DNA of 64,000 nucleotides from contig CBDAKK010000001.1 of NCBI GenBank assembly GCA_965196605.1, positions 248,001-312,000 of the forward strand, given 5' to 3'. The notes beneath the pieces are model-generated. The model made no database searches. It was not told the origin of the DNA and saw only the letters and a program-made list of their open reading frames with translations. The stretch is from CBDAKK01 sp965196605 (GTDB lineage: Bacteria; Spirochaetota; Spirochaetia; WTKD01; G963693115). Positions 24,753 through 34,300 of this stretch are shown here, piece after piece (within the stretch, counting starts at the first letter, position 1; each line of letters starts with the position of its first letter). Position numbers and translations under genes: made by a program.

Positions 24753-26339
24753 CTATTTCAAAAGCGTGGCGAGATCTACGCCCTTAGCGTCTAAAACATC
24801 CAAAGCCAATAACAGCATTTGTTGCTCTACGTCCCATTTTTTGTTCAGCGCCTCAATCAATTTTAACTCCTGACGAAGACGCTCTTGCAAACTAGTAGTG
24901 CCTTGTTTTAATTGAATGTTTTTTTCATCGAGAAAAACGCGCTGCAACAATACTTCTTTTTCTATCTCATTGCGTTTTTTACGCATATCGTTATATTGCT
25001 CTTCCTGATGCTGTATAGCCCTGCGCACATCAGCAAGTTCTTGTTCATAGCTTTTTCGATAGGCTTCAACCGATAAGATATCGAGCATGCGCCTATGCTT
25101 ACGCTCAAATCCTGTCAAAAGAGGTATGGTAAAAACCGTGGTAAAATTAATATCTACTGTCGAACCATCTGCAGAAAAATCGGTAAAAGATTTCCAAAAG
25201 TCCTTTGTATTTGGTCTCGGCTGTGGGTATCGAGGTTCTAAAGAAAGTTTAAAATTCACTGTCGGCCTACTCTCTATTTCTTTAGAAAAGATATTCTTAT
25301 TTGCCACTTGGTATTCTAAATATTTTTTTCTAACCTTGTAGTTGTTTTCAACACTTTGAGAAACAAAACGTTCTTGAACGAACTTCTCTTTTAGAAAGAA
25401 TTCATCCTCTTTCATCACAAGCGAAAACGAATCATGCGCAATCATGCGCTGCGCATTCCTCCGCAAGTCGTTATAAGAACTCGTAATGTCTCGAAGGTTT
25501 TGCTGCTGCTGCGATAACGCAAGCTCTAAGCTTTGTACCGCCACTTTAGAAACAAGCTTATTCTTTAAACGAACATTCATAGCGCGTAAGTCTTTACTAA
25601 GCACTGCCACGGTTTTTTCTAAAAGATCTTTTTGTTTTGTAAGTGTTATAAGCGCATAAGCTTGATTATACGCGCCCTTAATAATTTGATTCCTCTTATT
25701 TGTTTTCTCAACCAAGGCCATGTCGTACTTCTGGTTTATAATTGCAAACTCATTAAAAAAAGGTCGGAAGTCAATGAGCACATTATTTACAAACAATGGC
25801 TGAGAAAGCGTAAAATCAAATTTAATACGCTGTCTATGATCTTCAGAAAAATCACTAAGAAAAAAATTATCAAAGTTGAAGCCAAAAAAACCGCCGAAGG
25901 GTGTAAATGTTTTAAATTCCAAGCCATATCCAAAAACATGATAATTTTTGTCTATACCAAGAGGACGAAGTCCTGAAAAAATAACAGGATTCTTTGAAGC
26001 AGCCAAGGGATTAGGATTTGGCGCGTATTGCGATATGAATGTATTGACTCGGCTACTATCATAGCCATATGGATACAGCTTCAAATTAAAAGATGGAACT
26101 ACTAATTTTTTCCACGTCAGTTTCTTAGTTTGGTAAGCAATTTGCGCTTCAAGTTCTATGAGCTGCACTTCGTTGCTATACAAAAGCACACGCGAAACAA
26201 ATTCACTCGGAGACAGCGAGGCATGCTCACTCTCATCTTGAGCCCACAAGTTTGCCCCATGAAAAAACCACGCACTTACTAAGAGTACGCAAACAATACG
26301 CAATTGAAGCATATTGGAACACGTAAAAATACACTTCAT
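24753..26339 (-). CDS. TolC-like outer membrane efflux protein
   Basis: About 528 residues. A signal peptide (MKCIFTCSNMLQLRIVCVLL ... GANLWA, cleavage near QDE) precedes an outer-membrane efflux domain rich in long helices with repeated coiled-coil stretches (LRRNAQRMIAHDSF, DVRRAIQHQEEQYNDMRKKR). It would form the exit duct of the tripartite pump. The frame is open upstream to 26423 inside the transporter gene, but the signal peptide begins at the ATG 26339, 7 bases after the transporter stop, so I use that start. Confidence 0.88.
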   Translation of the reverse strand: MKCIFTCSNMLQLRIVCVLLVSAWFFHGANLWAQDESEHASLSPSEFVSRVLLYSNEVQLIELEAQIAYQTKKLTWKKLVVPSFNLKLYPYGYDSSRVNTFISQYAPNPNPLAASKNPVIFSGLRPLGIDKNYHVFGYGLEFKTFTPFGGFFGFNFDNFFLSDFSEDHRQRIKFDFTLSQPLFVNNVLIDFRPFFNEFAIINQKYDMALVEKTNKRNQIIKGAYNQAYALITLTKQKDLLEKTVAVLSKDLRAMNVRLKNKLVSKVAVQSLELALSQQQQNLRDITSSYNDLRRNAQRMIAHDSFSLVMKEDEFFLKEKFVQERFVSQSVENNYKVRKKYLEYQVANKNIFSKEIESRPTVNFKLSLEPRYPQPRPNTKDFWKSFTDFSADGSTVDINFTTVFTIPLLTGFERKHRRMLDILSVEAYRKSYEQELADVRRAIQHQEEQYNDMRKKRNEIEKEVLLQRVFLDEKNIQLKQGTTSLQERLRQELKLIEALNKKWDVEQQMLLLALDVLDAKGVDLATLLK

Positions 26340-26346
26340 GTAAGTC

Positions 26347-29300
26347 TTAGGTCTCCCTTTCCTCAGTATGATGCGTAGAAGCTGTAGCATTAAAATGCAG
26401 CACCCTTGAACTCTGCTGTACACGGGGAGTATTAATAAGCGCAGACACCACTTCGTCTATACCTTGCTTTTTTTCTGCATAACTGCAAACATGCTTTGTC
26501 TTATTATTATGCATTGCTAATTTCTTGCTGGGCTTTTTAGAATTTTTTTTTCTTTTTTTCGGCACGGTGCTTTTAATGTCAACATGGTCATTCTGTTCAT
26601 GAAGAACAACAGGATTGTGGTTATTGCTTTTCTTCACATGGTCTACGCTTGCACCATCATACACACTTGCATCAGTTTTATGGCTTTTATTTTTAAGTTT
26701 ATGATCAAAGGAAAATAATTCATACAAGGCAGGTAAAACCAAGAGTGTTGTTATGGTAGAGAAAAACAAGCCTGTGACTATGGTTGATGCCATGGGCTGC
26801 CAAATAGGAGACTTGCCGCTTAAGCCTAAAGCCGTTGGGAGAAGACCTACCACGGTTGTAAAGCTGGTGAGCACAATGGGCTTAAAGCGCTGCTTTGCAG
26901 CAACAATAATAGCATTGTGGTGCGCCATGTGTTGATGAGCCACGTTGTCATTTGCCGTACTTATAAGCACTATTGCATTGTTAACCACAACGCCAACAAG
27001 CGCCACAAAAGAATAGAGTATCGATATGGAAAGCGCAGTACCGCTTATAAGCAGATACGCACCAACCCCTATGGTTGTAAAAATAACCGTGCACATTATC
27101 AAAAATGGCTGGAAGTAACTCTTAAATTCAACAGTAAGTACAAAGTAGACCAAAACAATGCTAATAAGAAACAGGCGTATTATGTCGTTGAGCAAGTTTG
27201 AAAATTGGCTAAATTCTCCACCTATGGTAAACTCTACTGGCACGCCCAAGGCTGCAATTTCCTCCTTCGCAAAAAGCAACATATCATCGTGTATATCCCT
27301 AACCCTATCACGCTTACTTGCCTCAGCGCTTATGTTGACCTGCCGCCTGCCATCTTTTCTATAAATAGAAGTAAAGTCACGCTGCTCTTCTATAGTTGCA
27401 AATGCAGAAAGGGGAACTATAGTCCCACGTTCTGTAGGAAAGGTCAAAAACGCTAAAAAATTCTTTGCTTCTGAAGTATCATTACCCCTCGATACTACAA
27501 TATTGGTTTGTTCATTATCGACAAATATAGAGCTTACCCCATCATTGGCAAACAAACTCCGTATGGTGCTACCAATGTAATCAAAGGAAAGATTATAACG
27601 CGAGGCTTTTTGAGAATCTATTGTTATCGATAAAGAAGGTATCTTCGATTGGAAGTTGCTCTTTATATTATACAGCTCGTCATACTGAGTAAGCCTTCGA
27701 CGTATAGAGGCATCCAATGCGGCAAGCGCGTTTAAGTCATCGCTTACAAGCTGGTAGCCAATGGCGGGATCAACGGGCGGGCCCGTACGTTGTTTGCGTA
27801 TGCGCACCGAGTTTGCACCTGCTATGGGCGCTATAATGCCACGCACTGCGTCCATAATTTCATCTATGGGAGTGGCATTGGGATTGCTATTAGGATTTTC
27901 CACGCCTATTTGAAATTGCGCATTATGTGGCCTATCAATTCGTATGCCCTCAGCGAGGTCGGGGTCTGTGTTACCTATGAGCATGAGCACCCCCGTTATA
28001 GAATTCTCATCCTTAATCGATAAAATGCCCTGCTCCATTTCATGCATAATCCTATACGAGCGTTCTATGGACGTGCCCGAAGGCATGGTGACATCGACAA
28101 AGAAAAAAGGCTGGTCTTCTGTGTCGTACAAACTTACGGGTACAAACAAGAGCATGAACACCACACCAACCACCACTACAAGCACACCCAAGGAAACAAG
28201 CACCTTAAAGCGTAATATGCGCTCTAGCGTGTATTGTAAAATATTTCGAGCATAATCAAATATCGCAAAGTCGTGCGTTCTATCGCGACCGGGCATTTCC
28301 AAATAGTGAATAGGAATTATTATCAATGCGCTCACTGTAGAAATAACAAGCGTCACTGTTATGGTTACCGGAACAGGAAGCAGAAACTTTCCTATAAAGC
28401 CGGGCATAAAGGCAAGCGGCAAAAATGTGCCTATGGTGGTGAGCGTGGAAGTTACTATCGGAAATGCAACATCGCTTACACCCTCTATCACAGCAGCTTT
28501 TCTACTCTTACCATGCGAATGCCGCAGACGTATTATGTTTTCAAGAATAACAATGCTGTGGTCTACTATCATGCCAAGGACTAAGACGAGGGCAAATAAC
28601 GTAGAACTATTTAGGGTAATACCCAAAAGTTTTAAAACAAAAAAACTTGTGGCAAAGGTGAATGGAATTTCCAGTGCGGAAATAACAGCGGAACGCCAAC
28701 CTAAAAAAATTAAAAGCGACAAGAAAAGCAGAATAAAGCCCAACACTGCATTGGAAACGAGAATGTTGATTGTATTATTAATGTTTTCAGTAGTGTCTGA
28801 GAAAAACGATAAGTGAATATTTTCACCTTCATTTTGAAATTTCTCCGAGAGTTCTGCAACTCGCTTCTTTGCTTCATCAACCATACTAATGGAATCTGCG
28901 GTCCCAGTTTTATAAAGCCTAAATTCCACAGCACTCTTGCCGTTAAAACGTACCCGTTGCTCAGTCATGTCATAGTCTTCAAAAACTCGCGCAACATCGG
29001 CAATGGTGGTGAAGGTGTTCTCTCCACTGCGTAAAATAATATTCCCAACGTCTTGGGGAGTGGCAATGTCTGAAGACATGCGTATGTTATACGATTGATT
29101 CTCAGAATGCAAAGTACCGCCCGGAATTGACATATTCCACTTGCGTATTGCGCTTTCTATTTCTTGAACAGCGATGCCCCGCGCGCCCATAGTTACAATA
29201 TCCGGTTGTACAAGAACGCGTTTTTTAAGCAAGCCTTTATTTTCAACCTTGAGTACTCCGGGTGTAGTTTTCAGCTTTGTTTCAACCCGTGCAGCGTACT

Positions 29301-29769
29301 CCATCAGCTCTGCAAAGGGAAGGTCTGCAGAAACAATAACGTTAACGATGGGTAAGAAATCTAAATAGGTAAAGTTTTCTACCTCGGGGTCATGTGCCTG
29401 CTCAGGAAGGTCTGAAATATTAGATATAAGGGCTTGAACTTCTTGGTAGCGATTTTGAAATTCTTCATCAGAAAGAGATTGCGAAAATTCTAAACGGGTA
29501 AAGTTGAGTCCATTTGAAGCGGTAGAAGTAATATCATTTACATCGCTTATTCCTTGAAGCTCATCTTCTATTTTTTGTGTAACGTCTTTTTCAACTTCGT
29601 AGGCAGTGGCTCCGGGATACGCAACCACAATGTGTACGTAGTACAAGGGAACATTGGGGTACTGCTCACGTGGTAAACTGAAAAGCATGTATATTCCCAG
29701 CAAGGCTAAAGAAACCCGCAGTGTGTTTATAGAAACGCTATTGCGAAGCGCAAAATTCCCTATACTCAT
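26347..29769 (-). CDS. RND-family efflux transporter (AcrB-like)
   Basis: 1140 residues: two repeats of six transmembrane helices with large periplasmic loops, plus a C-terminal tail of about 130 residues rich in Lys, His and Ser (KKRKKNSKKPSKK) not usual in the family. The N-terminus (LRNSVSINTLRVSLALLGIY) and YPGATAYEVEKDVTQKIEDE are typical. In helix 4 the segment LGMIVDHSIVILENI has one Asp followed by His where AcrB has Asp-Asp, and helix 10 reads VGVVVNNAIVLI with Asn at the usual Lys position. The proton-relay set therefore differs from AcrB. Substrates are unknown. It starts 3 bases after the adaptor gene. Confidence 0.93.
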   Translation of the reverse strand: MSIGNFALRNSVSINTLRVSLALLGIYMLFSLPREQYPNVPLYYVHIVVAYPGATAYEVEKDVTQKIEDELQGISDVNDITSTASNGLNFTRLEFSQSLSDEEFQNRYQEVQALISNISDLPEQAHDPEVENFTYLDFLPIVNVIVSADLPFAELMEYAARVETKLKTTPGVLKVENKGLLKKRVLVQPDIVTMGARGIAVQEIESAIRKWNMSIPGGTLHSENQSYNIRMSSDIATPQDVGNIILRSGENTFTTIADVARVFEDYDMTEQRVRFNGKSAVEFRLYKTGTADSISMVDEAKKRVAELSEKFQNEGENIHLSFFSDTTENINNTINILVSNAVLGFILLFLSLLIFLGWRSAVISALEIPFTFATSFFVLKLLGITLNSSTLFALVLVLGMIVDHSIVILENIIRLRHSHGKSRKAAVIEGVSDVAFPIVTSTLTTIGTFLPLAFMPGFIGKFLLPVPVTITVTLVISTVSALIIIPIHYLEMPGRDRTHDFAIFDYARNILQYTLERILRFKVLVSLGVLVVVVGVVFMLLFVPVSLYDTEDQPFFFVDVTMPSGTSIERSYRIMHEMEQGILSIKDENSITGVLMLIGNTDPDLAEGIRIDRPHNAQFQIGVENPNSNPNATPIDEIMDAVRGIIAPIAGANSVRIRKQRTGPPVDPAIGYQLVSDDLNALAALDASIRRRLTQYDELYNIKSNFQSKIPSLSITIDSQKASRYNLSFDYIGSTIRSLFANDGVSSIFVDNEQTNIVVSRGNDTSEAKNFLAFLTFPTERGTIVPLSAFATIEEQRDFTSIYRKDGRRQVNISAEASKRDRVRDIHDDMLLFAKEEIAALGVPVEFTIGGEFSQFSNLLNDIIRLFLISIVLVYFVLTVEFKSYFQPFLIMCTVIFTTIGVGAYLLISGTALSISILYSFVALVGVVVNNAIVLISTANDNVAHQHMAHHNAIIVAAKQRFKPIVLTSFTTVVGLLPTALGLSGKSPIWQPMASTIVTGLFFSTITTLLVLPALYELFSFDHKLKNKSHKTDASVYDGASVDHVKKSNNHNPVVLHEQNDHVDIKSTVPKKRKKNSKKPSKKLAMHNNKTKHVCSYAEKKQGIDEVVSALINTPRVQQSSRVLHFNATASTHHTEERET

Positions 29770-29772
29770 GAA

Positions 29773-30969
29773 CTAGAACGTATTTGTTGCTCCAATTATT
29801 TTCACAAGAACCCTTGCCCCTTCAAATAATTGTTCGGCACCAGAAATAAGCACGACAGTATTGGAGACTTCCGATTCGGAAATACCAGAGTGCACTTCAA
29901 CATTTCCAACAAATTCCTTACCCGTTTGCACAAGACGCTTTACAACCGTGACTGGTGTCCCTGCCTCAAGCTGCCCAGCTTCTGAGTTTTTAGAAAAACT
30001 CGCATCCTGCACAAGGTACACAAACTTACGCGAGATTTCACCCAACACCTCCTCATGTATAGATGTCTTGGGAATTATGGGGTACACGCCATTTTGTGTG
30101 GCAAAGAGTTCTACGGACGCAACAAGCCCCGTGCGAAACTGCGACTGCATGTGAGACTGCGCCGCGGTGTCAAGCACAACCGTCACCGTCACCGTACCCG
30201 TTACCGTATCAGCAGCAGAAGATATGCGACTAATACGCGCGGTATAGGCCTTGCTACCTATTGCAGGTATGCGTACCACTGCCGTATCTCCACGCGCAAT
30301 AAGCGGCACATACACATCTGCTATTGCAACTTCAATTTTTATAGCGTCGCGTTTTGATATTCTCCCTACAACTGCGCCACTGCCAATGACACTCCCACTA
30401 CTAATGCCTTTGTTCTTATCGACTACATAGCCGTCTATGGGTGCCTTAATAATAGAGTCGTTATACTGCTCCAACCTCACTTTATATTGCGCAAGCGCAC
30501 CATAATATTGCGCGCGTGAGGACTGCACTTCTACCTGCGAAACTGCGCCAGAAGATAAAAGCGACTGATTAACTCGAAGCGCTTTTTTAGCATTTTCAAG
30601 CTCTATTTCAGACTGCTGCAAGGCCTGTCGCAACGCCTCGTTTTCAACTGAAACCAAGACAGCCCCCGCGCGCACCCTATCACCTAGATCAAATAACACG
30701 CGAGTAATAGTGCCGCTGGTTTTAGAAATAACAACTGTCTCTTCATTCCCCTGCACTACACCAGTACCTTGTATGCTTGCAACAATGGGCGCTGCAACAA
30801 GTTGCAAACCATGCACCGACGGGACAGCTGTTTCTGCCACTTCTTCAGAGTTTTTTTTGCCACCACAAGCAGAAAAGAACACAAGGGTACATAAAACTAC
30901 ACTTACACCATGAACGTAAAAACGAGCTGAATTCAAAAATAGTATTTTACAAATAAAATGACCGAACAC
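29773..30969 (-). CDS. RND efflux periplasmic adaptor lipoprotein
   Basis: 398 residues. The N-terminal hydrophobic segment ends in the lipobox FFSAC (Cys35), so the adaptor is anchored by lipid. It is followed by a biotinyl-lipoyl-like hairpin domain (TRVLFDLGDRVRAGAVLVSV, IIKAPIDGYVVDKNKGI), a helical hairpin between them, and beta-barrel and membrane-proximal domains. It is the first gene of the adaptor-transporter-outer membrane factor operon. The frame starts with GTG at 30969; a TTG at 30936 is an alternative. Neither has a ribosome-binding site, and TATAAT lies eight bases before the GTG, which suggests a leaderless message. Confidence 0.9.
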   Translation of the reverse strand: MFGHFICKILFLNSARFYVHGVSVVLCTLVFFSACGGKKNSEEVAETAVPSVHGLQLVAAPIVASIQGTGVVQGNEETVVISKTSGTITRVLFDLGDRVRAGAVLVSVENEALRQALQQSEIELENAKKALRVNQSLLSSGAVSQVEVQSSRAQYYGALAQYKVRLEQYNDSIIKAPIDGYVVDKNKGISSGSVIGSGAVVGRISKRDAIKIEVAIADVYVPLIARGDTAVVRIPAIGSKAYTARISRISSAADTVTGTVTVTVVLDTAAQSHMQSQFRTGLVASVELFATQNGVYPIIPKTSIHEEVLGEISRKFVYLVQDASFSKNSEAGQLEAGTPVTVVKRLVQTGKEFVGNVEVHSGISESEVSNTVVLISGAEQLFEGARVLVKIIGATNTF

Positions 30970-30977
30970 TTATGTTT

Positions 30978-30983
30978 ATTATA
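30978..30983 (-). promoter_or_regulatory. -10 box of the efflux operon
   Basis: A perfect TATAAT eight bases before the GTG start of the adaptor gene. The -35 region is not recognisable. The spacing implies a leaderless transcript. Confidence 0.5.
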
Positions 30984-31010
30984 GTGATTTACGATTGTGG
31001 GAAAATAAAA

Positions 31011-31125
31011 GCCCCCTAAGACCTCAGTAATCTGCAGCACAGCCATAATCTACGTACCGCTGCTTCTTCTCAGACCTGACGGAGTTCGGTAGCAATGACT
31101 TGCACAGCACCAAGGCTTAAGGAGC
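31011..31125 (-). ncRNA. ffs: Signal recognition particle RNA (4.5S type)
   Basis: On the minus strand the conserved domain IV reads GTCAGGTCTGAGAAGAAGCAGC, in the form bound by Ffh. The ends pair over at least ten positions (GCTCCTTAAG with CTTAGGGGGC, with G-U pairs), closing a rod of about 115 nt. The 3' end GGGGGC is followed by TTTTATTTT, a terminator. The 5' end lies 2-3 bases after tRNA-Ser, so both RNAs are probably cut from one transcript. SRP RNA targets membrane and secreted proteins. Confidence 0.88.
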
Positions 31126-31127
31126 CA

Positions 31128-31214
31128 CGGAGAGAGAGGGATTCGAACCCTCGGTACTCGTTAAAGCACACACGCGTTCCAGGCGTGCACCTTCAACCAC
31201 TCGGTCACCTCTCC
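31128..31214 (-). tRNA. tRNA-Ser (anticodon GGA)
   Basis: 87 nt with the long variable arm of class II tRNAs. The acceptor is GGAGAGG/TCTCTCC, the anticodon stem-loop CACGCCTGGAACGCGTG, the T-arm GAGGGTTCGAATCCCTC, and the discriminator G, as expected for Ser. CCA is not encoded. Confidence 0.97.
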
Positions 31215-31237
31215 TTCAAGTGTTACGTACCTTCTCC

Positions 31238-31266
31238 ACTGTAGCAAATAAACCCAAGGGGGTAAA
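31238..31266 (-). promoter_or_regulatory. Promoter of tRNA-Ser and SRP RNA
   Basis: TTTACC (31261-31266) is followed after 17 bases by TACAGT (31238-31243), 23 bases before the mature tRNA. Confidence 0.5.
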
Positions 31267-31325
31267 GGGAACAGTCTTTTTTAGCTACCCATAATACAAA
31301 AACAAACAGATGCTCACAAAATACA

Positions 31326-31360
31326 AAGAGCCCACACAATTTTGTGGACTCTTTGTGTTT
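31326..31360 (-). terminator. Terminator after the first giant lipoprotein gene
   Basis: ACAAAGAG and CTCTTTGT plus CCACA/TGTGG form a long stem with a short loop, and T-rich DNA follows on both strands. It lies about 30 bp past the stop at 31391 and could act in both directions. Confidence 0.75.
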
Positions 31361-31390
31361 TTACGTCTACTTCAGATTGTGTACCAGCAA

Positions 31391-34300
31391 TTACTCATCA
31401 TGCCACAACGGGTTCTTATGCCACTCCACATTTTTAGCATGTAACCGTGTCGTTGGCACTTCTTCTTCCCAATGTTTCTTGATGTATTCATCATCTTTTA
31501 ATTGAGAGCCAAAGTCCTTATTCTCAAAAGCCGCTTGAATAGATTTTTTATAATACAACACTCGCTGCCCATTTTTTTCTACTCTTCTAAAAGAATAATC
31601 TCGTTTCTTGTTAGTGGGAATGTCAATGTCAACAAACTCATCCATCCATTCTTCCTCATCGTGTTTTGTTGCTCCTTTGACCTGATAAAAATAATCAGTC
31701 ATCCTTGCCTGTTTTACATTTACTATAGACTTCTTATCTTCAAATCCCACTTCCTGTATTGCGTTCCATTGTAATTCTGCAAGCTTTATATAAACACCAT
31801 CCGACAATGGCTTGTGTGCTGGTTCACCTGTCCTCAAATCATAATATCCTACGGTATCAAAATAATAATTCTCATCACCTTTTGCGGAAGAAGCCGTGGC
31901 AGCCAGAAATGTATTGTATTTCCGAATTTTCTTGTAACGATACACTCGCGCGCCCTCAATATCTGAGTCAATACCTGTAATCCAATTGCTGCGTTGTATC
32001 ATAGTGTTATCAAGATCAACCTCTAAAAAAGAAGCCCTGCTACCAATAGAACAGTGCGCCCTTCCTCTAAATGCATCATCGATAGTAACGGTTTGTTCCT
32101 CTTCGTCTTGTGGAGAGCCTATTAAAAAGAAAGAAGTACGTAACCAATTGCTATAGTAGTAAAAGTTTTGCCCTCTAAAATGGGCTGATGACAACTCATT
32201 ATTTATCCAACTATCAGGATATGGATATATTCTTGGATGAGTCCAGCCGTATTGTGTAAATTTCCTAGAATCTTGAGTATCGAGAAGCCTATCAACTGTC
32301 ACAGAATACATTTTTTTGGTACCCTTGTTATAAAGAGTCAAGGCGTTTACATCATTTTTTAGAGTTTGAACAAATCCTACTCGCACATACTGTACGTAAT
32401 CGGGATAATCTGCAGGGGGTATCAATACAATATTCTCAGCCTTTAAAGTAACATTATTTGACATTTTAAAAGATTTGTTATATCTCTCATCACTATCACT
32501 ATCACTATCACTATCACTATCACTATCACTATCACTATCACTATCACTATCACTATCACTATCACTATCACTATCACTATCACTATCACTATCACTATCA
32601 CTATCACTATCACTATCACTATCACTATCACTATCACTATCACTATCACTATCACTATCACTATCAGAAATATTATAATCCTCATCAGTTTGAAAATCAT
32701 CCCGAATCTTAAAAGCATTATCAGGTAATCGAAAGAATTTCTGTCCTTCATCCGTTATAACTTCTAATTTTAAATTTTTTTTATACTTATCCGCGGATAA
32801 TTTTTTCATTCTATCAAAGCGTATTTTCGAACTATCAAACTCAACTTTCACAACCCCAATCGGATTGGTGATCATAATCGTCTTGTTTCCAATTTTAGTT
32901 TTATACTCAGCATAGACAATTCTCGCTTCGTCTCTAAACCACACATCTATGTAGTTTTCAGGCGTTTCTTTCGTTTCTATATAGTCGTTATTTCCACTGC
33001 CCTTCCAGTACGCCGTTCCTAGGCCAAAGTCATAGGATGGTTCATAGAACTGCGTCTCATTTGTTATTCCATCCGATGTTGCAGGATGCTTCAGTATTCT
33101 AGCATTGGCTCTATACTCTCCTTCCTTAAGCGCTATGCAGCGATAAACACTCCCTCCAGGTACTCCAAGAGGACAACCAAACGAAACATGTTTCTCCTTA
33201 TTCTCTGCTTCATAGTGGTAGGTAATTACGCCTTCTTGTATGCTCACCTTATCCTTATAAATCTCTTCTCTCGCTTGTGGATAAATAGAAAGATTTCCTT
33301 TCTCATCTTTCGATGCTATAACATTATCGTTGCCATTTACACCACTGAGTATATGCATCATAGGCTCATTGGCAGCAGCGAGTATGCTCGGAAACTTTGC
33401 AATAAGCAAGTACTCATCAGTCCCTATGCCACCCTTATGCTCTATCTTCTTCATACTCTGCATATGCAACTTCACATCTTTCAGGCTGTTCTTTTTATCA
33501 ATAAACAAGTATATTGCATTGCCCCTAATCTTCTGCTTTGTTCTCTTGTCTCCGGGCTTGACCGTCGTATACACCCTCGTCGGCGTCTCCTCTGTCACAC
33601 ACAGGTAATTGTACACTTGTCCGCTTAGCTTCTCATTCGTGTGAAAACACGCTAAACTCACGTTTCCCTCTACACGCTTCTCCTTCGTGTTATCCCGCTT
33701 CCGCGTGTACACCACCTTGTAATTCAACGACTTCCCCTCATAGCTGCCGCTCACTCCCACTTCTGCGTTCACACAACTCGTGTCGTTTCCCGCTCCTATG
33801 GCGCACAACTCATCCCATGCCGCCTTACTCTTCACCTGCTGCTTCCCATCTGACCTATAACTTCCTGCAGCATTCCGTCTCAACAACACCGCCTTTGCAT
33901 CTTTCGACAAACTAGGGTGTAGCTGCTTCTTATCCTCTGCCTTCCCATGGCTTGGTGTAAACGCTCCACCAGCTCCCGCTGCTATAAACCCTATTGCGGT
34001 TCCTCCTCCAATCCCAGCTCCTAAAATCTTGAACCTATTCAGCGACAACACGCGTCTGAGCCTCGCCATCTTACTCAGCCTCATTGCTCCACGTGCCACA
34101 TAGCCCAATCGCGCATACGCTCTTCCTCCAAAATACCTCATGCTAGCTCCTCGCGCTCCAAAGCCAAACAACTTCGCTAAAAACGCCCAGCGCCTTTGCC
34201 GACTCTTACCCAAGCCTACATCCTGCAAACTATACCCTACATTCCGCTCCAGCTCAGGCATGAAAAACTGTATTCCATGCTTCGACTCTCCTCCAGTAAA

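Noticed and set aside
31011..31125. 6S RNA or tmRNA instead of SRP RNA
   Set aside because: The AGAAGAAGCAGC domain IV core and the closing stem fit SRP RNA; no tag-peptide frame or 6S bubble is present.
32443..32751. Overlapping frames with (VI)n or (SL)n across the hexamer run
   Set aside because: They are alternative frames of the Ser-Asp repeat and have no independent start signals.
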